A DNA stretch of 64,000 nucleotides from Medicago truncatula (taxonomy: Eukaryota; Streptophyta; Magnoliopsida; Fabales; Fabaceae): positions 41,340,972 to 41,404,971 of the forward strand of contig NC_053047.1 in the NCBI RefSeq assembly GCF_003473485.1, read 5' to 3'. Under the pieces are notes generated by a model that was given only the letters and a program-made list of their open reading frames with translations, was not told the DNA's origin and ran no database searches. Shown piece by piece: positions 44,731-58,039 of this stretch. Each line of letters starts with the position of its first letter. Position 1 is the first letter of the stretch. The position numbers and the translations under genes are program-made.

Positions 44731-45085
44731 ACTTTTTCTTATATGGTGTTTTCGTTATCAAGAAGACTTGCCTTTTGCGTTAGGTACAAAAGCAATTCTT
44801 AGATGGTTGTTGACTTCTGTCCAAGTGTTTTCATTATGAATTTTAGATTGCATGTTATAAATTTATATGCAAATTGCTCAACACGACAAAAATGACATAA
44901 AAAAAAAAGGATAAATGCCCTAATTGATTCTTCGAAGTAAATGATTGAATGTTTTGTTTTTGAAGGCAAATGATTGAATGATTTATTGTTTACATTCTCA
45001 ACCAAGCTTCATTTATTGTTTACATTGTTAAATTCTTTTCTCCTTCCAAATTTTCTTCACAAGCTTATATATTTTTTTTTGGTAC

Positions 45086-45640
45086 ACCTTTTTCTTTCTT
45101 TTCTTAATCTCTTACTAATACCGAGGGAAAAATACTTTCCTAATTGAGAGTTTAATCAGAAAATAAAATAAGTTGATCAGATTGCTCAAATAAATTTTCC
45201 CTAATTGATTTTTTTTGAAGGATTGTCCTTAATTGAATTTTATCAACTATTTGAATTTAATAATGAGATTCAAAGCTAAAACTATTGAGTAATTATTATA
45301 TTTTTTGGTGTAAGAGAATGATGATGACACACGTTTAATATATGCGAACTCAAAGAACACTTATAAGAATCTATACCCTTTTCTTACTTTTCTTAATCTT
45401 TTACTACTACCGAGGGAAAAAGACTTTCCTAATTGGGAGTTTCATCGAAAAATAAAATAAGTTGATCAGATTGCATCAAATAATTTGTCTTTAATTGAAA
45501 CTCATCAATTATTTGGATATTCTAAGGTAAAACTATTAAGTAACTTAAATATTTTTTAGCGTGAGAGAATGATGTCACACCAAAACTAAGAGAATATCTG
45601 CGTACTCAAAAAACATTTATATTTATCTCTATTATAAGAC
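45086..45640 (+). repeat. Tandem duplication, two diverged copies of about 289 bp
   Basis: TTCTTAATC, ACCGAGGGAAAAA.ACTTTCC, AAAATAAAATAAGTTGATCA and AGAGAATGATG occur in the same order at 45101-45320 and 45390-45575. Identity is about 75-80%, so it is older than the other tandem repeats. Confidence 0.8.
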
Positions 45641-46912
45641 AGTAGTGGAGGACGAACCCGTAACATCGGAATCTAATGCATTCTTCTTACTACTATATCA
45701 AATTTCAAGAGTTACCTTATAATTATTCATGTTAATCATTATGATTTATGAAGATATACATGATTAAGAAAAAACTCCGCATAATAGGTTTGTTATCCAT
45801 ATCAACTCATTACTTTTAATTGATTATATACACACCAAAAAAAATATTAAGGGTGTGTTGCTAATGAGTTCTCCAAAAACATTATTTAAGGATTTCACAT
45901 AAACCGATTAATCTTAAAAAAAGAATGAATTAGATACACAATTTTTCATAAAAAAAAACTTATTTTTTATATCATATATTTCTTTTTGGAAAATACTTGA
46001 GTGATTTTGTATTTTGGTGTATTTTAGATGAAATAGAATGATGATTAAAATAAATGATTTTGATGAAAGAGAATTATTCGTTAGAAGAGAGATAGAGACA
46101 AAATCGTTAAAATCATCGAACTCAAAATCATCGAATTGTTACCCATTTTTTTCTATTTCATATTTCTCCCATTTTTTTTTTTTATATTCTTAAAGCATAG
46201 CAAAATTTGACACGTACCATAAACCTGGTCAACTTGACCAAAGTATTCATTCATACTACAAAAGTTTTGATAGATTTTATACTTGTTCTTACCTGTTTTA
46301 GAGTGGTTTGATTGTTAGTTTGTTTTTTTTTTTTTCAAAAAAAGAAAATTCCTTTTTTGAAAAAAGAAGTGTTAAAATAAAACGACTGACACAAAAACAT
46401 AAAATTCTATGTGTATGTTTAAATACTTTAAGCTTAAAACCAATTCCATTTATGAAATCAACATTATTTTCTAACCAAACCCTTTTAATATCATTAATAT
46501 TCATACTTTGTTGATGTAAACTGTAATATTGAACAATATAAAATGAACAAGCTTTGTCACATTCCACCCAAAATTGGTCTTATTGACTTTACTAACAACC
46601 AAAATTGAATAGGAAATTGTCTGAGAAGCCAAACAATTCTCAACTTTTCTGCTTTTCAAAGTCAAACAAAGACATAAACGGATTCATTGCATTAACGTGT
46701 CACACAATTTCCCTAGAGTCTTATATTTGAATATTCATATATAACTTTGTTTTAACTTCAATTTATCCGTGCTTTAACAGATACAAGTAAGACATGAAAT
46801 CTAGAAGAACTTTGTAGGCACTACAAAACACAACCATTTTCCTCCTATACCTCCCATTTTCAATGCACAAAACAATAAAAACCAGAAAGATAGAAAAACT
46901 ATCAACACCAAA
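45641..46912. other. Intergenic DNA upstream of the third receptor kinase
   Basis: AT-rich with no supported gene. A strong hairpin (TTTTTTCAAAAAAAG pairing with CTTTTTTGAAAAAAG) lies at about 46329-46368. Confidence 0.4.
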
Positions 46913-49900
46913 ATGAAAATATCAACATTTTCATTTCACCATCTTCTTACATTTTTCCTCATAATTCTAAACCATGCAAAATCTCAATCTCAACAAAATC
47001 TTCATAACCAAGAACATGAAACCCTAATGAAAATAAAACAACATTTTCAAAATCCACCAAACCTTAATCATTGGACTTCATCAAACACCTCTTATTGTTC
47101 TTCTTGGCCAGAAATCACTTGCACAAATGGTTCTGTCACAGGTTTGACTTTGTTCAACTATAACATAAACCAAACCATACCATCTTTCATATGTGACCTT
47201 AAAAATCTCACACATGTTGATTTCAACAACAATTACATACCTGGGATGTTTCCAACAGATTTATACAATTGTTCAAAGTTAGAGTATCTTGATTTGTCAA
47301 TGAACAATTTTGTTGGAAAAATTCCTGAAAATATTTTCACTTTGTCAAATTTGAATTATCTTAATCTTAGTTATACTAACTTCACTGATGATATTCCTTC
47401 AAGTATTGGAAAGTTAAAGAAACTGAGATTTCTTGCATTGCAAGTTTGTCTGTTTAATGGAACATTCCCGGATGAGATTGGAGATTTGGTGAATCTTGAA
47501 ACGTTGGATTTGTCGAACAATTTGTTTAAGAGTTCTACGTTGCCGGTGAGCTGGACCAAGTTGAGTAAATTGAAGGTGTTTTATATGTATGTCTGCAATC
47601 TTTTTGGTGAAATGCCTGAATCAATGGGAGAAATGGTTTCTTTGGAGGATTTGGATATTTCCCAAAATGGGTTGACTGGGAAAATTCCTAGTGGTTTGTT
47701 CATGTTGAAGAATCTTAGAAGATTGTTGCTTGCAACGAACGATCTTTCTGGAGAGTTACCTGATGTGGTTGAAGCGTTAAACTTGACTAACATCGAGCTT
47801 ACGCAGAATAATCTTACTGGAAAAATACCAGATGATTTTGGAAAGCTACAAAAGCTAACAGAGTTGTCTTTGTCGTTGAATAATTTTTCAGGAGAGATTC
47901 CGCAAAGCATAGGTCAACTTCCATCTCTGATAGATTTTAAGGTCTTTATGAATAACTTATCAGGTATATTTGAATTTTTGCACGAGTTTTGGTTTCTCCG
48001 GATTTTTTTCTATTTGTATTTGTTCGAACAGCAACTAGTAACAAAATATTAAATAAGAGAACGAAAGAGAAAGACAATGAACACATGATATTTGTTAACG
48101 CAGTTCGACCAATTGTGCCTACCCTATAGAGCTGCTATAGTTCCGTTTCTATTACTGTGATAGGAATTAGGGTTTCAGTGTTACAATATTATCCCTGAAC
48201 CTTACCTTCTTCAGTGTCTTGTATATATGAGCCATACTTCAACAGTATTAATAATACTATTTTCGTCTAAAAAACATTTGTCAGGTACACTTCCTCCTGA
48301 TTTTGGACTTCACTCAAAGCTAAGAAGTTTTCATGTTACAACAAACAGATTTGAGGGAAGATTGCCAGAGAATTTGTGCTATCATGGAGAGTTACAAAAT
48401 TTAACTGCCTATGAAAATCATCTAAGTGGTGAGTTACCAGAATCACTTGGAAATTGTAGTAGCTTGTTGGAGATGAAAATTTACAAGAACGATTTTTACG
48501 GTAACATTCCTAGTGGACTCTGGAGATCTGAAAATCTGGGGTATTTTATGATAAGTCATAATAAGTTCAATGGTGAGCTTCCTCAAAATTTGTCATCAAG
48601 TATTTCACTTTTGGATATAAGTTATAATCAATTTTCTGGTGGAATTCCAATTGGAGTATCTTCTTGGACTAATGTGGTTGAGTTCATAGCAAGCAAGAAT
48701 AATCTTAATGGAAGTATTCCACAAGAGATAACATCACTTCATAAGCTACAAACACTGTCGCTTGATCAGAATCAGCTAAAAGGGCCACTTCCATTTGATG
48801 TAATATCATGGAATTCATTACTGACACTAAATTTGAGCCAAAATCAACTAAGTGGAGAAATTCCAGCTTCAATCGGTTATTTACCTGATCTTAGTGTTCT
48901 TGATCTCTCAGACAATCAATTCTCCGGCGAAATACCTTCTATAGCTCCAAGAATCACAGTTCTCGATCTATCATCCAATCGTTTAACAGGAAGAGTTCCT
49001 AGTGCATTTGAAAATTCGGCATATGATAGAAGCTTTTTGAACAATTCTGGTTTATGTGCTGATACACCAAAATTGAACCTTACCTTGTGCAATTCTAATT
49101 CCAACACTCAAAGTGAAAGCAAAGATTCATCTTTATCTCCTGCTTTGATTGGAATTTTGGTGGTAGTTTCGATCTTAGTGGCTTCATTGATATCGTTTGT
49201 GATTATCAAACTTTACAGTAAAAGAAAACAAGGATCGGATAACTCATCATGGAAACTCACTTCATTTCAAAGACTAAATTTCACAGAATCAGACATAGTT
49301 TCTTCAATGACAGAAAATAATATTATAGGAAGTGGTGGATATGGTACAGTTTATAGAGTTTCTGTCGATGTATTAGGCTATGTAGCTGTGAAAAAGATTT
49401 GGGAAAACAAAAAACTAGACCAAAATCTTGAGAAATCATTTCACACTGAGGTTAAAATATTGAGCAGCATTCGACATAGAAACATTGTGAAATTGTTATG
49501 TTGTATCTCTAATGATGATACAATGCTACTTGTTTACGAGTATGTCGAAAACCGAAGTCTTGATGGATGGCTGCAGAAGAAGAAAACTGTTAAGTCTTCA
49601 ACTTTGTTGTCGAGGTCAGTTCATCATGTTGTTCTTGACTGGCCAAAGAGATTGCAAATAGCTGTCGGTGTAGCTCAAGGTTTGAGCTATATGCATCATG
49701 AATGTTCACCGCCGGTTGTTCATAGAGATGTGAAGACAAGTAACATTCTTTTGGATGCTCAGTTTAATGCAAAAGTTGCTGATTTTGGTTTGGCTAGGAT
49801 GTTGATCAGTCCCGGGGAAGTTGCTACTATGTCAGCTGTGATCGGTTCTTTCGGCTATATGGCTCCAGGTGAAATTAATAACATGCCGATTTTTTGTTTT

Positions 49901-51405
49901 TCTTGCTTACAAATATGCTTCGTCGTTAACATTTTTCTCATGGTTGTGTATATTTTGGATTTAATTCGTATACATATATATATATTTTACCATGTCAATC
50001 AATTATGCAAAAAGGTTATACACATACATTCCATTTACTATCATACGCCAAAATGCATATATATAGCAGGCCGCCACTCAAGAAACCAGAAACCTTCCTG
50101 CGCCTGTACAACAGATACACAGCAGCAGGAACCAGAAAATTTGCTGCAATCTGCAGGCCGAAAAATCCCCCAGCCGATCCTCAATCTCTCGAATCCCTCT
50201 CCATACAATAACATGGATCCCAAAACCATTCGTAAAAAAGGCAATTACGCATATTTGATCTACTCAGACTCCATTTTCAAGATAACACCTTAATCTCCTC
50301 CACCGGTCCAAAATATCGGGAATGCTTATTTTCAAAGATAAGGGAAGTTCTCGTTTTCCAAAGAATCCATGTCAATCAATCTTGACTGTCGATCATTAAA
50401 ACATTTGACTTTAAATCATAACAACTTTTAAAGTGATTTGATTCATCTGATTGGCTGTGATTTGTTGAGAGTATACAACTTTTTACACTGAAAGTGTATG
50501 CATATTAATCTAATCCATTTATTTTCTCAATATAAATTAAACAAATTTTGGCTTTGATCCTGTTTAACATGAAGCAATTATTGTTAGTCCTTGTAAAAAA
50601 AAATTCTTAGTGAAATCTGAAATCATTATCTTTTGCATGTTCTCTATCATTTACGGTATGTCTAAATTGACTTATTTGAATTTATCTACTAGCACAAGCA
50701 CTCGTGAAACTGTTTAAGAGATCTTATGAAAATAGCTTTGGACATGTCTGTTAGCTGTTTTCAGCTTATTTTCACAAACTTTTCAGGATAGTTTATGAAA
50801 ACAGCTTATAAATTATATGGATCAGTTTAACTTTATTTGATCTTTTGTTATAAAAATAGATTATACATAAACACTTATATTATAATCACTTATGTGATAA
50901 GTACTAAATTTGAATTTAACCCTTTTCTTTTGTTACTTTTCTCATCGGCATAAGCTTACCTTGACTGTGTTTTTGACATGGTTGAATTGCAGAATATATT
51001 CAAACAACTAAAGTTAGTGAAAAGATTGATGTATACAGCTTTGGTGTAATCCTATTGGAACTGACAACCGGTAAAGAAGCTAATTATGGCGACGAGCATT
51101 CATCTCTCGCAGAGTGGTCTTGGCGCCATATTCAAGCCGGAAGCAATATAGAAGAGTTGCTTGACAAAGAAGTAATGGAACCAAGTCACTTGAATGGAAT
51201 GTGCAAAGTTTTCAAACTTGGTGTGATGTGTACTTCAACACTTCCATCTAGTAGACCTTCCATGAAGGAGGTGTTAGAAGTATTGCTCAATTGTGGAGAA
51301 TTGTTTGGTTATGCAGAAAGGAATATTGGACTTATTAATGATGGTGTTCCACTTCTTAGAAATTCAAAAAGAGAGAGTAAGTTGGATATTGATGATGATA
51401 GCTAG
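46913..51405 (+). CDS. LRR receptor-like kinase 3, HSL3-related, intact, with an extra intron
   Basis: Three exons (46913-47963, 48285-49868, 50993-51405) join in frame to give 1015 residues. The order is: signal peptide (about 1-25), LRR N-cap (HNQEHETLMKIKQHFQNPPN), about 20 LRRs, transmembrane helix at about 636-660, then kinase. The kinase has GSGGYGTVYRV at about 699, VAVKKI, HRDVKTSN at about 829 and DFGLAR, with APEY across the last splice. All catalytic residues are present. The second intron (1124 bp) is at the family's conserved APE position. The first (47964-48284) is not found in genes 1, 2 or 4 and coincides with an inserted element; if it is not spliced, the protein stops at about residue 379. 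Closest known relative: Arabidopsis HSL3. Confidence 0.88.
47960..48287. mobile_element. Inserted element acting as a new intron in receptor kinase 3
   Basis: TCAGGTA occurs at 47960-47966 and 48281-48287, on both sides of about 314 bp that has no counterpart in the paralogues, where TTATCAGGTA or TTTTCAGGTA occurs once. The duplicated site supplies a GT donor on the left and an AG acceptor on the right. Removing 47964-48284 restores the ancestral codons exactly. Internal words (GTTAACGCAGTTCGACCAAT, on the plus strand) have the look of LTR-retrotransposon leader DNA, but the family is not certain. Confidence 0.7.
50070..50925. mobile_element. Repeat-derived content of the last intron of receptor kinase 3
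   Basis: About 50655-50925 is related to the Tourist-like MITE at 27154-27433 (TTGACTTATTTGA, AGCACAAGCACT, ATAGTTTATGAAAACAGCTTAT), with decayed ends. About 50070-50340 is GC-richer than its surroundings, with a broken open frame on each strand and no recognised family; it may be a foreign fragment. Confidence 0.4.
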
Positions 51406-54068
51406 CTTGATTAACTTGCAACTCAAGTAACTAGATTAATATTAGATTTTTGCTAGGTACAAACCCTATTTTCTTGGTTACACCCCTCAAACACAAAATA
51501 TTTAATTATTATACATAAAATACCCCTAGGTTCATATTTGATTTTTAAATCACATTTCATATCTTCCATTAACACTTCATTATATTATTATTAATTATAT
51601 GTAAGTGATCATCACATACACAAATTCTGAATTTTTAAATGTTACATGGGTCTAGTCCCTTTTAAGTTTATTAGCAATATTTTGTTAATAATTTTATTTA
51701 ATTTTTTTTTGAACATTTTTAATATGTAAATATTTTAGTAGTTTATTGTTTGTGAGCCATCACACAAATAGAAAAAAAAAGGTATTTATTTTGAAATATG
51801 ATTATTGATGAGTGCACAATCAGAGGTTAAGCACAAATATGGCAGAACTAGACCAAGCAAACATTTTTTTGTTTCAGTCATATAACGTGTCTATAAAGGA
51901 AAACAAACTTTTGGGTGAGGCATAAACCAAAGGACTTTAGCACCTTAAGGTAGGTCTGTTACCTAATCTTACTTAATGTTCTCATCATCTTAAAATTGTT
52001 ATTTGCAAAAATTACATCGTTCATTTAGTTTCTAAGTATTATATTCACACTTTCTATAGCCAACAAAGCTCTCTATGTATTGTTGTAGTATAAATAAATT
52101 TATCAATCAAGTGATAATATTTCATATTTTTCCATTTCTACTAGTTTTTGACAAATAATTTGAGGTAGTTAAATCTATTTTACACCTATCTACCTTGAAT
52201 TTGAACTATGATTTGTCCAATCTTAAATCGACAATTAAGATTTATTACATCTTAAACTTTGGAAACTACTTACAACAATAATCCCATTATATTCCAACAT
52301 TATGATTTATATTTTATGATGTATGTCTCTATCATATGATGACCATCAAACCTATTTTAAATGTATGATGCTCACATCAATTACATTATAAGAAAAGCCA
52401 CATGAAAATAGACAAAAGCCGGATGCTGCTTCCTAGAAGGTATATCATATTACCATCTTCTCCTTCTCCTTATCTCTATGGGCACATTAATATAGCACAT
52501 ATATATTGACCATATAAAGTATACGTAGAAACAATGAAGAAAGTGACAAAAAGAATTGCAATTTGTCATTTGATGGGGTATCTATCTAGAAGCCTACCTT
52601 ATAATATGGCAATAATTTCATTTAAACATGCGGTCACAATGCTTCACTGTCTCTATGTTTAGTCATCCCACGTGGATTGAAGTCAAAGTTTTGGGCTAGT
52701 GGAATTATAAAGTAATGTAGAATAATCATATTGTTAGTAGTTAACAATAAAGTAATATAGTGGATCCGTCAAAAAAATGTAATTTAGTGGATACACCTTA
52801 CTTAGCAACTTCACCTAATAAGTCTCCAAACTTGAATTAAGAGTAAAGATATATAGTATCACCAGGTTGGAAGCCATAAGATGAAGGTTGGACTTGGTGG
52901 TATAAATTTGATGGACCTTTCAGCATCTTAATGTCTTTATTTAGGTCACAATCTTACGTTATAAAATTTGACTTTTAATTTAACCATCCATAATTCTAAG
53001 TTGGGGCCTTATCATCAATATTATTAATTTAAGAATAAAATAAAAAAACATTGTTATAAAAAAAAACTAATATTGAAGAGTAGTTTAGTGTCAAAAAATA
53101 ATAATAAAGAGTAGTTATTTATTTGGATACATTCCTTTTGGCAATATATCTTTTTGGCAATATATATTGAAGAGTAGTTTAGTGTCAAAAATTAATTGAT
53201 TGAACTCAAATGATTAATAAATTTCACCGATTATAAATTATTTAGAAGAATCTGAATTCGATTTTTAAGTAAAATAATTTTTTTATCAAACTTTAATCAC
53301 TTTTTGACCAAACTCCGGATTATTCAAAACCCTTTCCTATAAAATTCGGAGGATTAAATAAAAAAACTAGATCATGTAAATAAATTGGAACTCCAATTTT
53401 GAAAGCAAGCTATGAAGTTGAAACCAATCATTTGTTTAATGTTCAACACATATTCAACGAGTAAAAACTGGTAGCTGAAAAGAAGAGATAAGAGTGCTTT
53501 TTTCAATAATGGACCTCTTTTATATTAATACTCATTAAGTAAATGACATAATTGTTTATGAAATTCCTTAAGGTATTTTATTGTACTAGATTAGATTAAT
53601 CCTTTTTAATTATATACTTTTTTGGTCTTAAGTAGGCCTTTTAACTCTTATTATGTGCATGGAGTTGAATGACTAATTGACTATAATAAAATAATTTAGT
53701 GTGTGTTTGATTTTGCAATGTTTATATTTATGTGTGTTTATATACATATGCGTACATAGATACATAAAATCAATTCTACTAAAAAAATATTTAAATTTAT
53801 TAAAATCAATTCTACCATTCAAAAAACAATTATGGAGTCAATAATTTCTAATGAAAAACATTCAAACATATATGAATCAATTTTGATGCGTCCAGAAGTA
53901 GATTCAAATACACACACTTAAAAGCGGTGGAGAACAATTTTTTCTATCCACAATAATTTGAAACTTTGAAGACTTTTTGACTTCTTTAGTAAGAGATTCT
54001 TTTCACATGGATTTATTATCACCTCATCAATGAATCTCAAATTGTGTGTGTGAACCAAAGCCTTCCAA
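51406..54068. other. Intergenic DNA between receptor kinases 3 and 4
   Basis: AT-rich with no supported gene. A 27-bp word (ATTGAAGAGTAGTTTAGTGT...) is repeated at about 53073 and 53166. A possible fold-back element with GTGTGTGTTTGATTT and AATACACACACTT ends spans about 53697-53920. Confidence 0.4.
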
Positions 54069-54098
54069 ATGACAAAATCTACACCACCATGTATCAAA

Positions 54099-57000
54099 AT
54101 GAAAATCTTCATTCTTGTCTCTTTTCTCATTTTCACCTATGCAAATTCTCAACAATCTCACTTATACAATCAAGAACATGAAATCCTATTAAAAATAAAA
54201 AACCATTTTCAAAATCCATCATTTCTTAGTCATTGGACAATATCCAACACTTCATTACATTGTTCATGGCCAGAAATCCATTGCACAAAGAATTCAGTCA
54301 CTTCACTTTTAATGATGAACAAAGACATTACACAAACATTACCACCTTTCCTATGTGAACTCAAAAACCTCACTCACATTGATTTTCAATACAATTATAT
54401 TCCAAATGAGTTTCCAACATCCTTGTACAATTGTTCCATGCTTGAATATCTTGACCTTTCACAGAACTTCTTTGTCGGTAACATACCGAATGATATCGAT
54501 CGGTTGGCCAGTCTGCAGTTTCTTAGCCTTGGAGCAAACAACTTTTCAGGTGATATTCCAATGAGTATTGGTAAGTTGAAGAATTTAAAAAGTCTTCAAA
54601 TTTATCAATGTCTTGTTAATGGTACTATTGCTGATGAAATTGGTGATTTGGTCAATCTTGAAACTTTGTTATTGTTCTCAAATCATATGTTACCTAGGAC
54701 AAAGTTGCCATCTAGTTTTACTAAGTTGAAGAATTTAAGGAAATTTCATATGTATGACTCCAACTTGTTTGGTGAGATTCCTGAAACAATTGGTGAAATG
54801 ATGTCTTTGGAGGATTTGGATTTGTCAGGAAATTTTTTGAGTGGAAAGATTCCAAATGGTTTGTTTAGTTTGAAAAATTTGAGCATAGTTTATCTTTACC
54901 AGAATAATCTTTCTGGAGAGATACCTGATGTGGTTGAAGCGTTTGAGTTAACAAGCGTGGATCTTTCGATGAATAATCTTACTGGTAAAATACCAGATGA
55001 TTTTGGAAAACTCGAAAAGCTAAACGTCTTGAGTTTGTTTGAGAATCAATTATCTGGAGAGGTACCGGAACGCATCGGTCATTTTTCGGCTCTGACTGAT
55101 TTTATTGTTTTTCAGAACAATTTATCAGGTAATCTTCCTCAAGATTTTGGTAGGTACTCTAAACTCGAAACTTTTCAGATTTCATCTAATAGTTTCAATG
55201 GAAGGTTACCAGAAAATTTGTGCTATCATGGAAGGTTAGTTGGTTTAATGGTTTTTGACAATAATCTGAGTGGTGAGTTGCCAAAATCTTTAGGTAGTTG
55301 TAGCAGTTTACAGTATCTGAGAGTTGAGAACAATGAGTTTTCTGGTAACATTCCTAATGGTTTATGGACATCTACGAATTTGTCGCAACTTATGTTAAGT
55401 GAGAACAAATTCACCGGTGAGCTTCCCGAAAGATTGTCTCAGAATCTTTCAACACTAGCCATAAGTTATAATCGGTTTTCTGGTAGAATTCCAAATGGAG
55501 TTTCTTCTTGGAAGAATGTAGTGAAGTTCAATGCTAGTAACAACTTTTTCAATGGAAGTATTCCATTAGAGTTAACATCTCTTCCTCGGTTAGAAACTCT
55601 TCTACTCGATCAGAACCAGCTCACCGGTCAAATTCCATCGGATATAACATCATGGAAGTCTCTAGTAACATTAAACTTGAGCCACAATCAACTATCTGGA
55701 GAAATACCTGATGCAATTTGTCGGTTACGTTCACTTAGTATGTTAGACTTATCAGAAAACCAGATCTCAGGCCGAATTCCGCCTCAACTAGCACCTATGA
55801 GACTCACAAATCTCAATCTCTCTTCCAATTATTTGACTGGGAGGATTCCGAGTGACCTCGAAAGCCTTGTGTATGACAGAAGCTTTCTGGGAAATTCTGG
55901 TCTATGTGCTGATACATTAGTACTAAACCTTACCTTGTGCAATTCTGGAACTAGAAGCAGAAGAAGTGATTCATCTATGTCTAAGGCTATGATCATAATC
56001 CTTGTTATAGTAGCTTCTTTAACGGTTTTCTTGGCGGTGTTCTTGTCGATCAGCTTTTACAAAAAAAGAAAGCAATTAATGAGAAGGACATGGAAGCTAA
56101 CTTCCTTTCAGAGGCTGAGTTTTACAAAATCAAACATTGTGACGTCGTTGTCAGACAATAATATCATTGGAAGCGGTGGATTTGGTTCCGTGTACCGTGT
56201 TGCTGTTGAAGATTTAGGCTATGTTGCAGTGAAGAAGATTAGGGGAAGTAGCAAAAAGTTAGACCAGAAGCTTGTGGATTCATTTCTTGCAGAAGTTGAA
56301 ATACTGAGCAATATTCGGCATAGCAACATTGTGAAGTTGATGTGTTGTATCTCAAGTGATGATTCTCTACTACTTGTATACGAGTATCATGAAAATCAAA
56401 GCCTTGATAGGTGGCTGCACAAGAAAAGTAAGATACCGGTTGTGTCAGGGACGGTCCATCATAACATCCTTGATTGGCCAAAGAGACTGCATATAGCCAT
56501 TGGAGCTGCACAAGGTTTGTGCTACATGCATAATGACTGCTCACCGCCTATTGTTCATCGAGATGTGAAGACAAGTAACATTCTTTTGGATTCTAAATTC
56601 AATGCAAAAGTTGCTGATTTCGGTCTTGCCAGAATATTGATCAAGCCAGAAGAACTTGCTACCATGTCAGCTGTTGCTGGAACATTCGGCTATATTGCTC
56701 CAGGTGAAAAAATGTCTCATAATATCTTTAATAGTATCTATGATAATATATTAGAGTATCTTAACTTATTTCCTATGATCATTAGATATTAGATATTTTC
56801 TAAAATCTCAACATTTGACATCAATGTAATCTCCATGTTAATTGCATGCGTGAATTGCAGAATATGCTCAAACAATACGAGTCAACGAGAAGATAGATGT
56901 CTACAGCTTTGGTGTAGTCCTATTGGAACTGACAACTGGAAAAGAAGCAAATCATGGAGACGAATTCTCGTCTCTTGCAGAATGGGCGTGGCGCCACATT

Positions 57001-57264
57001 CAGATAGGAACCGATATAGAAGAACTTCTAGACGATGATGCTATGGAACCTAGTAACGTGGAAGAAATGTGCAGCATCTTCAAACTTGGAGTTATGTGCA
57101 CTTCAACACTGCCAGCTAGTAGACCATCAATGAAGGAAGTCGTGAAGATATTGAGAAACTGCAAGGATCCACTCGCCAATGTGGAGAAGATTGTTGATAT
57201 CTATGATGCTGCTCCACTTCTTAAGAATTTGAAATGGGAAAAGCAGGTTGAATACTCAGTATGA
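54099..57264 (+). CDS. LRR receptor-like kinase 4, HSL3-related, intact
   Basis: Two exons (to 56703, and 56861-57264) encode 1002 residues from the ATG at 54099, which opens a good signal peptide (MKIFILVSFLIFTYANSQQ). An in-frame ATG 30 bp upstream (54069) would add MTKSTPPCIK and weaken the signal, so it is less likely. About 20 LRRs follow, then a transmembrane helix at about 629-653 (AMIIILVIVASLTVFLAVFL). The kinase has GSGGFGSVYRV at about 690, VAVKKI, HRDVKTSN at about 819 and DFGLAR, with APEY across the intron. The ectodomain N-terminus resembles gene 1, whereas the middle LRRs and kinase are closer to gene 3 and to Arabidopsis HSL3, so the gene may be a recombinant of two subtypes. 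It converges with the hexokinase gene. Confidence 0.93.
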
Positions 57265-57633
57265 TAGCTATGCAGTCAAAATTAAGTTCCTCTAAAATTA
57301 GAGTGTACTTTGGAAGAATAAGTGCTATGATATCATTAACCTTTGAAAATGTGATAAAACAAATGCACATTTGTAACAAAATAGGAAACTGAGTTTTGGA
57401 CTAACTGTTATAGTTCCTAACTTCATCTTTTAAAGTGCACAATTCACTTTAAACTTCAAAGGAGATGAATCCAAAGTTTTGTGTAAATGGTTGCTATGTT
57501 TAGATTTCAGTTGTCTACATGTTTGGAACAAATTCAACTATATATATATCCATTGTCATCGATAAACATAATTGGCCTTCGATTCGAGAGAATAGACAAG
57601 AATACATTTTGATATACACATCTTTGTCATGAA

Positions 57634-57930
57634 TCACTTCAGGACCGTTCTAGGTTGGAAACTCAAAAGTTGGAACCAAACCACATTGTTAGAGAAGACA
57701 ATATCTCGTGCTAAAGCAACCCCGAATTGAGTAGTTCGAAAACGAGGTGAAGACAGACTTTCTGAAACACTATTTAGGTTGTAGAATCACAGAAAAAGAT
57801 TACATAAAATGCAAGCTATGAGTGTATGATAGTGGACATGAAATTGAGAATGAGCATTGAGCAGGCGTCGTAATCCAACCCAAGGATTGATAAGCCGGAA
57901 GTAACACCACAAGGATCAACATGCCTGATA
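57634..57930 (-). other. Coding-like exon pieces of unknown identity
   Basis: After a CAG acceptor at 57762-57764, the minus strand reads ESLSSPRFRTTQFGVALARD and onwards to a TGA at 57634-57636 (about 43 codons). A second open piece (HVDPCGVTSGLSILGLDYDA onwards) follows an AG near 57930. Both look more protein-like than their surroundings but I do not recognise the family. They may be the end of a lost gene or part of a transposon. They lie between the convergent receptor kinase and hexokinase genes. Confidence 0.25.
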
Positions 57931-58039
57931 AGTTCAAAGTGAATTTCTCAAGTCTCACTAAACTGCAGAGAGCACAAAAATAAACCAGGATAGTAAATAT
58001 TACAAAAAAGGTTGCCAATTAGGAATGTGTATCATAATA

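Noticed and set aside
54069..54098. Upstream ATG as the start of receptor kinase 4
   Set aside because: It would put ten polar residues before the signal peptide; the ATG at 54099 gives a standard signal and matches the paralogues.
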